From: Leptolyngbya sp. SIO1E4
Lineage (GTDB): Bacteria; Cyanobacteriota; Cyanobacteriia; Phormidesmidales; Phormidesmidaceae
Reading direction: 5' to 3'
Assembly (NCBI GenBank): GCA_010672825.2
Contig: JAAHFU020000001.1
Coordinates: 1,922,001-1,986,000 of the forward strand
Length of the DNA stretch: 64,000 bases
The notes beneath the pieces were generated by a model. The model was not told the origin of the DNA. It saw nothing but the letters and a program-made list of their open reading frames with translations, and did no database searches. The position numbers were made by a program, and so were the translations under genes. Numbering within the stretch: position 1 is the stretch's first letter; each line of letters begins with the position of its first letter. Positions 17,377 through 25,925 of the stretch are shown here, piece by piece.

Positions 17377-18696
17377 TTAGAACACAAATCGAATGGCAAC
17401 ATCCCAGGTGTCCCCGTCTCGGGTGATGAGTACGGTTTGAATAAATTCTCGCAGATACACTCGTCGTTCTGCTTCTGATAAATCTTGCCAGAACTGAGGG
17501 ATTGAGAGGGTTTGCACAATCTGCAAAAGGTTCTCTGGTGGCAATTGAGACACTTGCTGCTTTAAGGTTGAGATCTCACCGCGTAGAGTATAGGCCCGTA
17601 GGCTAGCAGTGGCTTCATCCAGAATTCCTTGATTGAGCAAAGCGGGGATTTGATCAAGGGCCTCCTCTTTCTGCTGGATTTGACCCATCAGCACCCCTTT
17701 AATGGCGCTAACGGGCGGCCCTTGTAGCGTCTCAACAGCGCCGGGCAGATCTTGACAGACTCGGTCGATAGTACGGGCTAAAACCGCTTCATAGGGAATG
17801 GCTTTGCAAGATTTCGCCGATCGCCCACAGCGCATGGGCCGCAAATACAGATATTCCTGGGTTTGGCGGGGTCGCGTCACCCGCGAAACCTTTAATTTGC
17901 TTTGGCATTCTTGGCACTGCACGAGCCCTGCCAACGATCGCGAGGCACTGGCGGTTCGAGGGGGTAAGCGACGGTTGCGACGCAGCAGCCGATCAACCTG
18001 CGCAGCTTCTTCCCTAGAAATGATGGGGGTGTGGGTGTCGCGAATAATGCTGCCATCTTTATAAACCAGATCGCCCCGGTAGACGGGGTGCGTCAGCCAC
18101 CGCTGCCCGGTGGAGGCCGAGATGCGTTTGCCGTAGTTTTTGTCTAAGTAGCGTACAGCTCCCCGAATAGAACCAAATAAAAGAAATCGGTCAAAAAAAT
18201 CTTTCACCACCGGGGCAGCGGCCCGATCCAGGGCATAGCGATCGCGGCCGCGCCGATAACCATAGGGGGCGCGACCAGGCGGCGGCAGGACGTTGACTCG
18301 GTTATGGGCATGACCGGCTTGCAGCCGGTGGCTACGCTGCTGAGCTTGAATCTCTGTGGCTAGCTGCACCCAATCACTGCGCCCTGGCAGCGGTTCTGAG
18401 GCATCTGGGCTGCGGTAAGACTGGTCGAGCGCCAGAACAGTAATGCCGCTAGCCTCAAGCGTTTCCACACAGGTCATCACCGCAGTTGCAGAGGCTCCCA
18501 AATCAGCTAACCGCCGCACTAGGACAGTGTTGGGAGGGGTGGCTGCGCAATCTTGCAACAGCTGTTGCAACTGTGGTCGCGGGTCAGCCAGGTGGCCTTG
18601 GTCTAGGTATAGGTGATCGATCGCCTGCCCCCAGCTGTCTAGCGTGGGCGGGTCTTCTAAATACGGATCGATGCAGGTGTAGGCGACGACAAGCAT
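17377..18696 (-). CDS. Serine-recombinase-like protein with degenerate catalytic domain
   Basis: The middle of this 439-residue protein is a clear large-serine-recombinase domain: PPPGRAPYGYRRGRDRYAL, then HPVYRGDLVYKDG. A zinc-ribbon-like segment follows (CQECQSKLKV, later CGRSAKSC) and a C-terminal coiled coil. The N-terminal resolvase-like domain is altered: where active enzymes read YxRVS, with the catalytic Ser, this protein reads AYTCID, and the usual Arg after RL is missing in RRLADLGAS. It may bind DNA without cutting. It converges with the permease gene and diverges from the NDH-2 gene. I see no att-like repeats beside it. Confidence 0.75.
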   Translation of the reverse strand: MLVVAYTCIDPYLEDPPTLDSWGQAIDHLYLDQGHLADPRPQLQQLLQDCAATPPNTVLVRRLADLGASATAVMTCVETLEASGITVLALDQSYRSPDASEPLPGRSDWVQLATEIQAQQRSHRLQAGHAHNRVNVLPPPGRAPYGYRRGRDRYALDRAAAPVVKDFFDRFLLFGSIRGAVRYLDKNYGKRISASTGQRWLTHPVYRGDLVYKDGSIIRDTHTPIISREEAAQVDRLLRRNRRLPPRTASASRSLAGLVQCQECQSKLKVSRVTRPRQTQEYLYLRPMRCGRSAKSCKAIPYEAVLARTIDRVCQDLPGAVETLQGPPVSAIKGVLMGQIQQKEEALDQIPALLNQGILDEATASLRAYTLRGEISTLKQQVSQLPPENLLQIVQTLSIPQFWQDLSEAERRVYLREFIQTVLITRDGDTWDVAIRFVF

Positions 18697-18826
18697 AAAA
18701 CCAGCATGCAGCCCGGTAGAGATGAGAGACTCCCTGGCTCGACACGCAGTGAAATCAGTTGTTAAATCATGTGATGATCATGCCAGACCATTATCTTAAA
18801 GAAGGAACTGCCATCAACATTCATCT

Positions 18827-20020
18827 ATGACTGAATCAGCGCAACGTATTTGTATTCTAGGCGGTGGCTTTGGTGGGCTGTATACGGCCCTGCGTCTCAA
18901 CTCGTTGCCGTGGAACCCGTCTGAGCCAGTCGAAATTGTCCTGGTGGATCAACGCGATCGCTTTCTGTTTTTGCCACTGCTATATGAGTTGGTAACGGGG
19001 GAACTGCAAACTTGGGAAGTCGCCCCCCCCTATGCAGAACTGCTCGCGGGCACTCAGGTGCGGTTTGTGCAAAGTGCTGTAGATGCTGTGAACTTGGCTG
19101 ATCAGCAGGTCATGCTGAGTATTGGGGAAACGCTGCCCTATGATCGCCTGGTGTTGGCCTTGGGAGGAGAAACGCCGATGGATATTGTGCCCGGGGTCTC
19201 TGAGTTTGGGATTGCCTTCCGGACGGTGCAAGATGCCTATCACCTGCAGGCGCGTTTGCGAGAACTGGAAACGTCTGAGGCAGAAAAAATCCGAGTCGCG
19301 GTGGTTGGCGGTGGCTACAGTGGGGTGGAATTAGCCTGTAAGGTGGCCGATCGCCTGGGCGATCGCGGTCGGGTGCGATTAATCGAACGGGGCAATGATA
19401 TTCTGCTGAGTTCGACCGAATTTAACCGTAAAGCCGCTCAGCAAGCACTGTCAGAACGAGGTATCTGGATTGATATTGAAACCATGGTCGAGAACGTGAC
19501 CGCCGATACCATAACCCTTCGTTACCGTGATCAGGTAGACGAGTTGCCCGTTGAGGTGGTGCTGTGGACGGTGGGGACGCGGGTGGTGCCCTTAATTCAA
19601 TCTCTGGATTTGCCGTGTAATCAACGCCAGCAAATACTGGTTCAGCCGACGCTACAGGTGCTCGATCATCCCGAAATTTATGCCTTGGGAGATCTGGCAG
19701 ACTGCAAAGATGCGACTGGGCAGCAAGTCCCCTCCACGGCCCAGTCTGCCCTGCAGCAGGCTGATTACGCAGGCTGGAACCTGTGGGCTTCTCTGACCCA
19801 TCGCCCGCCACTGCCTTTCCGATATCAGCACCTGGGCGAAATGATGACCCTCGGCGTTGACAACGCCACCCTAACTGGGTTGGGCGTGCGGTTAGACGGG
19901 GTTATGGGCCATGTGGCGCGACGGTTGACTTACCTGTATCGTATGCCTACCCTAGAACATCAAATTCGGGTCGGGTTGAATTGGATGCAACAACCCTTGC
20001 GAGACCTCTTGTCTGTATAG
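18827..20020 (+). CDS. Type II NAD(P)H dehydrogenase (NDH-2)
   Basis: Two dinucleotide-binding folds are visible: ILGGGFGGLYTALRL at the N-terminus for FAD and VAVVGGGYSGVELA near residue 162 for NAD(P)H. The C-terminal IYALGDLADC marks the second FAD contact. The length, 397 residues, fits NDH-2 enzymes, single-subunit, non-proton-pumping quinone reductases on the membrane surface; the C-terminal LTYLYRMPTLEHQIRVGLNW is the usual membrane-contact segment. Cyanobacteria have several (NdbA, NdbB, NdbC) and this is closest in length to NdbB, but I do not assign it. The HAD gene follows after nine bases, a likely operon. Confidence 0.88.
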   Translation: MTESAQRICILGGGFGGLYTALRLNSLPWNPSEPVEIVLVDQRDRFLFLPLLYELVTGELQTWEVAPPYAELLAGTQVRFVQSAVDAVNLADQQVMLSIGETLPYDRLVLALGGETPMDIVPGVSEFGIAFRTVQDAYHLQARLRELETSEAEKIRVAVVGGGYSGVELACKVADRLGDRGRVRLIERGNDILLSSTEFNRKAAQQALSERGIWIDIETMVENVTADTITLRYRDQVDELPVEVVLWTVGTRVVPLIQSLDLPCNQRQQILVQPTLQVLDHPEIYALGDLADCKDATGQQVPSTAQSALQQADYAGWNLWASLTHRPPLPFRYQHLGEMMTLGVDNATLTGLGVRLDGVMGHVARRLTYLYRMPTLEHQIRVGLNWMQQPLRDLLSV

Positions 20021-20028
20021 CGATCGCC

Positions 20029-20688
20029 ATGCTAGAGCCCAAAGTAATCTTTCTGGATGCCGTCGGCACGCTCTTCGGTGTTGAAGGCAGTGTCGGCCAA
20101 GCTTATGCCGAAATTGCGCAACGGTTTGGGGTGACTGCTAAGGCTGAAGTGCTCAACAAAGCCTTTTTGCAACACTTTAAGGCAGCGGATCCGATGGCTT
20201 TTCCAGGGGTTGTCCCGACTGATATTCCTGCTCAAGAATATGCCTGGTGGAGAGCGATCGCAGAAAAGACGTTTCGAGAGGCTAAACAGCTGCACCAGTT
20301 TGAAAATTTTGAAGCATTTTTTGCAGAACTCTATGCTTACTTTGCAGGAGCTGAACCCTGGTTTGTGTATCCCGATGCCTACCATTCCCTCGAGCGCTGG
20401 CGAGGCATGGGCATTGAACTGGGCATTATTTCCAATTTTGATTCACGTCTCTATGCCGTGTTAGATTCTCTCGCTTTGGCTGATTTCTTTACATCTATTA
20501 CCATTTCGACTGAAGTCGGCGTTGCTAAACCTGATCCTTTAATTTTTGCAACAGCCTTAGAAAAACATGGATTTCAAGCATCAGAAGCATGGCATGTTGG
20601 AGATACCTACGCTGATGACTATGAAGGGGCTCAAACAGTAGGAATTCGTGGCATTTGGCTGCGTCGCCCCAGCGGTAATTCTGCGTAA
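20029..20688 (+). CDS. HAD-superfamily hydrolase
   Basis: HAD motif I is FLDAVGTLFG, motif II ISNFDSR, motif III VAKPDPLIF and motif IV HVGDTYADDYEGA. The nucleophile Asp is present, but the second Asp of DxD, which acts as general acid/base in phosphatases, is Val. This is also seen in HDHD3-like members, so phosphatase activity may be weak or absent. I chose the ATG at 20029 because the protein then begins MLEPKVIFLD; an upstream TTG would extend into NDH-2. It follows NDH-2 by nine bases. A terminator-like hairpin lies 25 bases after its stop. Confidence 0.88.
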   Translation: MLEPKVIFLDAVGTLFGVEGSVGQAYAEIAQRFGVTAKAEVLNKAFLQHFKAADPMAFPGVVPTDIPAQEYAWWRAIAEKTFREAKQLHQFENFEAFFAELYAYFAGAEPWFVYPDAYHSLERWRGMGIELGIISNFDSRLYAVLDSLALADFFTSITISTEVGVAKPDPLIFATALEKHGFQASEAWHVGDTYADDYEGAQTVGIRGIWLRRPSGNSA

Positions 20689-20713
20689 TCATACGGCATG
20701 AAGAATTATGTCG

Positions 20714-20736
20714 CTGCCAGCGATCTGGTGGTTTTT
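20714..20736 (+). terminator. Probable intrinsic terminator of the NDH-2 / HAD operon
   Basis: CTGCCAG at 20714-20720 can pair with CTGGTGG at 20725-20731 (two G-U pairs), with a CGAT loop and five Ts directly after. It lies just beyond the HAD stop codon. The stem is short. Confidence 0.5.
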
Positions 20737-20799
20737 CCCTTATCTCTAGAAAAGGTGATTAGTTAGAACTACTGTCATCTAGTCTTAAAGGTGACTCAA

Positions 20800-20883
20800 A
20801 TGGATGTGTTCCTATTGGCTTTTGTTGTAATCGCAACGGTTTTTGGATTGCTTCTGGTTTACAACCGGGTGGTGACTGGTTAA
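20800..20883 (+). CDS. Small single-pass membrane peptide, 27 aa
   Basis: An ATG at 20800, preceded by AAAGGTGAC as a ribosome binding site, encodes 27 residues with one hydrophobic helix (VFLLAFVVIATVFGLLLVY) and a short tail, NRVVTG. It stands alone between the HAD and DUF1016 genes. Like the 24-residue peptide at 11326 it begins with M-D and is almost all membrane helix, so both may be small subunits or regulators of membrane complexes. I cannot match it to a named photosynthetic subunit. Confidence 0.5.
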   Translation: MDVFLLAFVVIATVFGLLLVYNRVVTG

Positions 20884-21073
20884 GAAAAGTGTCTAACTGG
20901 TAAATTTCTTCGCAGATTCTTTGCATCTAAACCGCTTTTTATGAAGCCTTAAATGGCTTTGATGCTGTGCTCAATATTTATCCATAAGACTTAACTTAAA
21001 GACATTATTTTTGAGGCTGAATACGATTGCAACAGCTTGTTGCAGCAAGTCGGTGGGTGTTAGGCTCTCCCAC

Positions 21074-22138
21074 ATGACTGATGCACTTTTTGGGATTAAC
21101 CCAGATTACGACCAGTTTTTTCACAGCCTGAAAAACCGTATTCGTCAGGCCCAGGTTCGATCTGCACTGGCAGTCAACCGCGAACTCGTGGTGCTGTACT
21201 GGCAGATTGGCCGAGAGATTCTGCAACGCCAAACTGAACAAGGGTGGGGCAGCAAAGTGATTGAACGCCTAGCCCAGGATCTGCGGCGTGAGTTCCCTGA
21301 TATGAAAGGGTTTTCGCCCCGCAACCTACATTACATGCGGGCGTTTGCAGATGCTTACCCCAACGAATCAGTTGTGCAACAGGTTGTTGCAAATTTGCCC
21401 TGGGGTCATAATGTGCGCCTGTTAGATGCGCTGGATGAGACGGAAGAGCGTCTCTGGTACGCGCGGCAAGCGATCTCCCAGGGCTGGAGCCGCAATACGT
21501 TACGCCTACAAATCGAAAATCGGCTGTATAGCCACCAGGGCGGTGCGGTTACCAACTTTGAGCGCACGTTGCCCAGCTCCCAGTCCGATTTAGCCCGTCA
21601 CCTCATTAAAGATCCCTACAACTTTGATTTTTTGACGCTGGCGGCAGACGCCCAAGAGCGCGATCTCGAAAAAGCCCTGGTCGATCATATTCGCGACTTT
21701 TTGCTAGAGCTTGGTGTCGGGTTTGCCTTTGTCGGCAGCCAACATCGCTTAGAAGTGGGTGGAGAAGAGTTTTATTTAGATCTGCTGTTCTATCACCTGA
21801 AGTTACGATGTTTTGTCGTGATTGACTTACAGATGGGAGATTTCAGGCCTGAATACTCGGGCAAAATGAACTTCTATGTGTCTGCGATCGATGATTTGCT
21901 TCGGCATCCCGATGATCAGCCCACGATTGGGATTATCCTCTGTAAGTCTAAAAATAAAACGATTGCTGAATACGCCCTGAGAGATGTTACAAAACCGATT
22001 AGCGTCTCTACCCATCGTATTTCCAATGAGCTGCCCGATCCGCTGAAAGCTCGCCTGCCCTCTATAGAAGCCTTAGAAAAAGAGCTAGAAACTGTAGAGC
22101 TCACCCCCTCTCCAGGGGCTACCAGGGACAACGGATAG
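21074..22138 (+). CDS. DUF1016/YhcG-family PDDEXK nuclease-like protein
   Basis: The N-terminal half fits DUF1016_N: SALAVNRELVVLYWQIGREI, KVIERLAQDLRREFPDMKGFS, NLHYMRAFADAYP and LPWGHNVRLLD. The C-terminal half has a PDDEXK-type core with EFYLDLLFYHLKLRCFVVIDL. Family members are often linked to mobile elements or defence loci, but the biochemical role is poorly known. The ATG at 21074 gives MTDALFGINPDYDQF, as in relatives; an earlier ATG at 21011 adds 21 unsupported residues. It stands alone about 300 bases upstream of an IS630 element. Confidence 0.88.
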   Translation: MTDALFGINPDYDQFFHSLKNRIRQAQVRSALAVNRELVVLYWQIGREILQRQTEQGWGSKVIERLAQDLRREFPDMKGFSPRNLHYMRAFADAYPNESVVQQVVANLPWGHNVRLLDALDETEERLWYARQAISQGWSRNTLRLQIENRLYSHQGGAVTNFERTLPSSQSDLARHLIKDPYNFDFLTLAADAQERDLEKALVDHIRDFLLELGVGFAFVGSQHRLEVGGEEFYLDLLFYHLKLRCFVVIDLQMGDFRPEYSGKMNFYVSAIDDLLRHPDDQPTIGIILCKSKNKTIAEYALRDVTKPISVSTHRISNELPDPLKARLPSIEALEKELETVELTPSPGATRDNG

Positions 22139-22462
22139 TTGGGTAAAGAGGCTGATGAGGCGATAGCGTCAGCGAGAATATTCCACGGCCAAATTATTAT
22201 TTGAAATGCTTAATAGTTGCAGCGAAGCTGTCAGTCAATCTCTAAAACTAGAAGCCTTTTGTTTCCTTGACTATGTGAAGTTTCTGTGAAGAGATTGACA
22301 GAAAATCTCGCTGAATTGGAAGCGTATATGTGTGGATTGATCGGCGTATTCCCACAATATTGAGTCAGCTGTTATGTCTCAAGCGCTTTCTACAAGGAAG
22401 CAATATTCTAAAGTTTCCATAAATCTACAATGAGTAACCTTGCATCACTCTAAAGGAATTTA
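22139..22462. other. Intergenic region left of the IS element
   Basis: These 324 bases have no ORF with a ribosome binding site and no match to the short repeat families of the window. They simply separate the DUF1016 gene from the left end of the IS630 element. Confidence 0.4.
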
Positions 22463-22494
22463 TAAGTAGATGCCCTTAAATAAACGTCGCCCTG

Positions 22495-23130
22495 CTAAGT
22501 GGTGAGAAAGTTGGGGTTGGCTTGACGTTTGGAAGCGAAATTAAACCGTTTGAGGACATAGCCAGCCTTCGCGCCTCTGCCATTCAATCCGGCAATGACG
22601 CCGATGGCTAAGTCATAGGTATCTTCAAACATCTCTCCGCGCATCCCATGGGCTTTGAGTTGATGCCATTCGGTCTCAATCGGGTTCATCTCCGAGCAAT
22701 AAGGGGGCAGCTGAAAGAACTCCAGTCCCTGAGCCTGCCAAATCGGGAGCCGCTGTCGAACCGCTTTGCTGGTATGGATTGAGGCATTATCTTGGACAAT
22801 GACTGTGGCGATACCTGTGCGCTGAAACAGGCGGTGGGCGCGAGTGGCTTGCCAATCCATGAAGCGGATATAGGTGGCACTGGTGAGACTACCCACGACT
22901 AAGCCGTAGCTCATCTGGCGTCCCGGTTCCCAAAGGCCCAGAATACTCAGTCGCCGGCTGCGTTTGCCGGTCTGCTCTTGGCGCTTCTGAGTGCCGACTA
23001 ACGACCAACTGTAGCTGACGGGACTCCAGCTATCGAAACCCGACTCATCAAGGTACTGCAACCGAATATAGCCATCTTGAGCCGCTTGCTCAAGCAGCTC
23101 TAAGTCTGCCTGTTTTCGGGCTCGCAGCAC
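22495..23130 (-). CDS. IS630 transposase, catalytic part (ORF B)
   Basis: The catalytic domain has the DDE triad: first Asp in LQYLDESGF, second Asp in VIVQDNASIHTS, and Glu in EMNPIETEWHQLK, which is the typical IS630 spacing. Written alone it would start at a GTG at 23130, but it more likely continues from ORF A: shifting frame at the seven-A run just before ORF A's last ten codons gives RYRWKRTRHSHRRRQDPVLR and leads straight into this frame. It should cut and join DNA at TA sites. The frame is intact to its stop at 22495. Confidence 0.88.
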   Translation of the reverse strand: MLRARKQADLELLEQAAQDGYIRLQYLDESGFDSWSPVSYSWSLVGTQKRQEQTGKRSRRLSILGLWEPGRQMSYGLVVGSLTSATYIRFMDWQATRAHRLFQRTGIATVIVQDNASIHTSKAVRQRLPIWQAQGLEFFQLPPYCSEMNPIETEWHQLKAHGMRGEMFEDTYDLAIGVIAGLNGRGAKAGYVLKRFNFASKRQANPNFLTT

Positions 23131-23152
23131 TGGGTCTTGGCGACGGCGATGG

Positions 23153-23587
23153 CTATGACGAGTGCGTTTCCACCGATATCGTTTTTTTGAGGAGGCGTCT
23201 CAGATGGCTCCGGCTCAGGTGAATCCCATGGGCCTCAGCCAGATGTTCCACCAGTTGACGACTGTTGACGGTGCCTTCCTCAGTGGATATGTGCTGCCTC
23301 AACGCCGTCATCACCGCGCTCGAACAGCGCGGCGGTCGACCGCCGCGGGGCTGATCCCATAACCCATACAACCCGTCCTGTTGCCACCGATGAATCGCCT
23401 TACGGGCAGTGGCAACTTGCCAGCCCAGATATTCGGCAATCTGGTGTGGCGTCCATCCTCGATGGCTTAAGCGCAGGGCCTCTGCTCGATCTTTCGTCCG
23501 TTGAGGCACGCTCGATGCCGCGCGGAGCTCTTGCAGGGTGCGATCTTCCTCTCGGCTCAGTTCGGCTCGCAAGATTGGGGTTGACAT
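23153..23587 (-). CDS. IS630 transposase, DNA-binding part (ORF A)
   Basis: A helix-turn-helix protein of 144 residues, with SHRGWTPHQIAEYLGWQVATARKAIHRW and a second helical domain (TVNSRQLVEHLAEAHG, SRSHLRRLLKK). This is the usual N-terminal half of IS630 transposases, which binds the element ends. After LLKK the frame passes a run of seven As and soon stops. A +1 shift (or loss of one A) at that run joins it to ORF B. Either programmed slippage or a disabling mutation could explain this. Confidence 0.85.
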   Translation of the reverse strand: MSTPILRAELSREEDRTLQELRAASSVPQRTKDRAEALRLSHRGWTPHQIAEYLGWQVATARKAIHRWQQDGLYGLWDQPRGGRPPRCSSAVMTALRQHISTEEGTVNSRQLVEHLAEAHGIHLSRSHLRRLLKKTISVETHSS

Positions 23588-23933
23588 CGTTCAGATAACC
23601 TCAATAAGAAGGCTCTTCAGCATACCTCCACTGCTACGTTTAATTCTGCTCCCCTACTTAGCTTCTAAATAATCTCATGGCTATCTGAAAAGGGAATGAG
23701 ATTGAACGCAAATTCTTTCCATAGAGTGAATCTGAGAGCACTTCAAAACTCATATCAAGATGCAATAAAAGACTGATTCATTTTATTTGAATAGTCCGTG
23801 AGTTTTGAAAACACTATTTGGCTGAACTGACAAAACGACCGAACATCAAAGCACTGAAAGGATATCTCACCGTTTTCCTTCTTTTTCTGCAAGGCCTTTG
23901 GTGAGACTAGGGTGATGTAATCAGGGGACTGCC

Positions 23934-25280
23934 ATGAAAATAGTTCATAATTTCCATCGATTTTTTCCAGAAGCTTGTGGAGGTATTCAGATCCATTTAA
24001 GTGAGCTGATGCCGCATTTAAAGTTAGAAGGGGTTTTTAGCAAAGTTGCTGCAGCGATCGAGGGCCAACAAGCCCAGGCATATGCATATCATGATGTTGA
24101 CGTATATCGGTACCCTACTTTTCCTGAACCCCCTCTAGAACCCAATCATGGTGCATTTAAGCATGGCAGGTTCCATCTCTTTTATGAGTGGTTGATGCAA
24201 GAAAAGCCTGATGTTTATCATCAGCATCAGTGGACACGAAGGTGTGGGCTAGAGCATCTAAAAATTGCTAAACAGCTCAATATTAAGACAGTGGTGACAC
24301 TTCATCTCCCAGAGGCTATTTGTTTACGCCGTACGTTAATGTTTGAAGGTAAAACAGCGTGCAACGGGAGAATTACGGTTTCGAAATGTAGTAAATGTGT
24401 TGATACCTACTCACAGAAGCTACCGAATCCAATGCTTTCTTTGTTAGGACAGCTTCCAACAAGTGTTATCAATCAACTCTCACTACCGGATGTTTCGTAT
24501 CTTGGCCATCCTGTACACAGCAAAAAAGCTGCTTTGACTAGGCCTCTTGTGATGCCTAGCTACGTCAATGAAAGATTGCGAAGCTTACGCCAGCTCTCAA
24601 AATTTTCAGATCGCATTATCGTAGTCTGCGATTGGCTAAAGCAAGCGCTATTGGTCAATGGTATTCCGGAACAAAAGATTGGGCTGTGTAAATACGGAAT
24701 TGAATTACCCAGTATTCTACAAGATAAGCCAAAATCGGGTAGATCAAAAGCTGCAGCACTAAAAATTGCTTTCTTAGGGAGATGGTATAAAACCAAAGGT
24801 CTTCATATTTTAGTGGAAGCCATGAACTTAATCTCACCAGACATTAGCATTAAGTTATACATTCATGCGATTCCCCAAGATGAGAGTTATCAGCAAAAGA
24901 TGACTCAACTGATTCAAACTAATCAGCGTATTCGAATTGAGCGACAAATTCCTCGTTCTGAATTGCAGTCAACATTAGCTCAATATGATGTTCTTGCAGT
25001 CCCTTCCCAATGGCTGGAAACAGGGCCTTTAGTGGTATTAGAAGCTCACTCAATCGGTATTCCTGTTGTTGGCTCTAACCTAGGAGGAATTGCAGAGCGT
25101 GTTCGTAATAATGTTGATGGAATTCTAGTGGAAGCCAATAATCCCCACGCATGGGCTAACGCGTTCACCCAGCTAGCCTGCGATCCCTCATTTTTGGAAA
25201 AACTCAAGCAAGGGATTCAACCTGTGAGAACGATTTCTCGGGAAGCTCGGGAGTTAGCACAAATGTATAGGCAGCTCTAG
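23934..25280 (+). CDS. GT4-family glycosyltransferase
   Basis: The product has the two-domain GT-B layout. Residues 1-15 contain the glycine-rich acceptor loop (EACGGIQIHL). The C-terminal domain has IAFLGRWYKTKGLHILVEAM and the donor-binding EX7E region around LETGPLVVLEAHSIGIPVVG. It should transfer a sugar from a nucleotide donor, at the cytoplasmic membrane face, during surface polysaccharide assembly. Residues 140-165 contain four cysteines (CLRR, ACNG and CSKC) that could bind zinc, an insert uncommon in GT4. It is the first gene of the cluster and is separated from the next by 1.6 kb of repeats. The acceptor is unknown. Confidence 0.88.
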   Translation: MKIVHNFHRFFPEACGGIQIHLSELMPHLKLEGVFSKVAAAIEGQQAQAYAYHDVDVYRYPTFPEPPLEPNHGAFKHGRFHLFYEWLMQEKPDVYHQHQWTRRCGLEHLKIAKQLNIKTVVTLHLPEAICLRRTLMFEGKTACNGRITVSKCSKCVDTYSQKLPNPMLSLLGQLPTSVINQLSLPDVSYLGHPVHSKKAALTRPLVMPSYVNERLRSLRQLSKFSDRIIVVCDWLKQALLVNGIPEQKIGLCKYGIELPSILQDKPKSGRSKAAALKIAFLGRWYKTKGLHILVEAMNLISPDISIKLYIHAIPQDESYQQKMTQLIQTNQRIRIERQIPRSELQSTLAQYDVLAVPSQWLETGPLVVLEAHSIGIPVVGSNLGGIAERVRNNVDGILVEANNPHAWANAFTQLACDPSFLEKLKQGIQPVRTISREARELAQMYRQL

Positions 25281-25294
25281 GAAAGAAACCCGCA

Positions 25295-25389
25295 TACAGT
25301 GTTTCTGAAGCTAGTGAGGTACAAAAAATAGCCCGAAATCCTTGCTCCTAGGGAAGCGGATGTACCTCACCGGGCAAGGAAACGCTGTA
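25295..25389. repeat. Short inverted-repeat element, family A (95 bp)
   Basis: The element runs from TACAGTGTTTC at 25295 to AACGCTGTA at 25389. Its ends are inverted copies sharing ACAG, TTTC and GTGAGGTACA. A second 95-bp copy lies at 54830-54924 and a modified copy at 32863-32974. TA stands at both ends, as for elements moved by IS630/Tc1-type transposases. It encodes no protein and looks like a MITE. Confidence 0.8.
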
Positions 25390-25397
25390 GCCTTTGA

Positions 25398-25493
25398 TAT
25401 AGCGGTATGCAGGCTAATCAAGCACACCCTAGACCCCAAACCCTAGACCCTGTCTTGACCCGGATGTACTGGACTCACCTGAGCAAGGCTATA
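25398..25493 (-). repeat. Short G-run element, family B (96 bp)
   Basis: Read on the minus strand it starts TATAGCCTTGCTCAGGTGAG and ends GCATACCGCTATA. In between lies GGGTCTAGGGTTTG followed by GGGTCTAGGGTGTG. The copy at 54965-55060 is nearly identical and of equal length (96 bp). It lies eight bases from the family A element. The outer ends are imperfect inverted repeats beginning TATAGC. The four G-runs could form a G-quadruplex on this strand. Confidence 0.8.
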
Positions 25494-25648
25494 TGTCCTC
25501 AGATTTCTCCGATGCTGTCATGAGGGGTATCTGTTATCAATGCGGCTGTCTGGAATCTTGATGGATGCTTGCAACTTACAGAGGCTTGCATTCGGATAAA
25601 GCGCATGCTCTTCTGCTTTCTGCTTTTTGCTATATGTGTTGGATGCTT

Positions 25649-25685
25649 GAAACCTATGCGATCAGAGCCTGACTCCATAGGTTTC
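25649..25685. other. Perfect 10-bp inverted repeat
   Basis: GAAACCTATG at 25649-25658 pairs with CATAGGTTTC at 25676-25685 across a 17-base loop. It lies in the gene-free repeat tract and is not followed by a T-run. Its role is unknown. Confidence 0.5.
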
Positions 25686-25829
25686 AGGTTGCGCACACCT
25701 GCCCTTGGCGTCACGCACCTATCGATGTTTCAGAAGGATATGACGCGGATTTGACCTCAGATTTCCATGTCAATACCTGAAGCCGTTTAGGCCAAAATCC
25801 AATTTCACAGGTAGCCCCAAACTCCAGGA

Positions 25830-25925
25830 TTCAGGGGTATGCAGGTTGATCAAGCGTATCTTAGACGCACAACCTAAACCCTGAATTGAGCAAGAGGGAT
25901 GGGACACCTCTGAGTCAGGCTACTA
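25830..25925 (-). repeat. Degenerate family B element (96 bp)
   Basis: Aligned end to end with the copy at 25398-25493, it keeps the 96-base length and much of the ends (GGTATGCAGG, TGATCAAGC, CTGAGTCAGGCTA) but has lost the strict G-run core. It seems to be an older copy of the same element. Confidence 0.6.

Larger units (their letters stand above)
22463..23660. mobile_element. IS630-family insertion sequence
   Basis: The element carries two overlapping transposase frames on the minus strand. Its ends are imperfect inverted repeats: the left end starts TAAGTAGATGCCCTTAAATA at 22463, and the right end, read inward from 23660, starts TAAGTAGGGGAGCAGAATTA. About 20 of the first 30 positions agree. 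TA stands at both outer edges, as expected because IS630/Tc1/mariner elements duplicate TA. Without the TA pair it is about 1.19 kb, a normal IS630 size. Confidence 0.85.
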
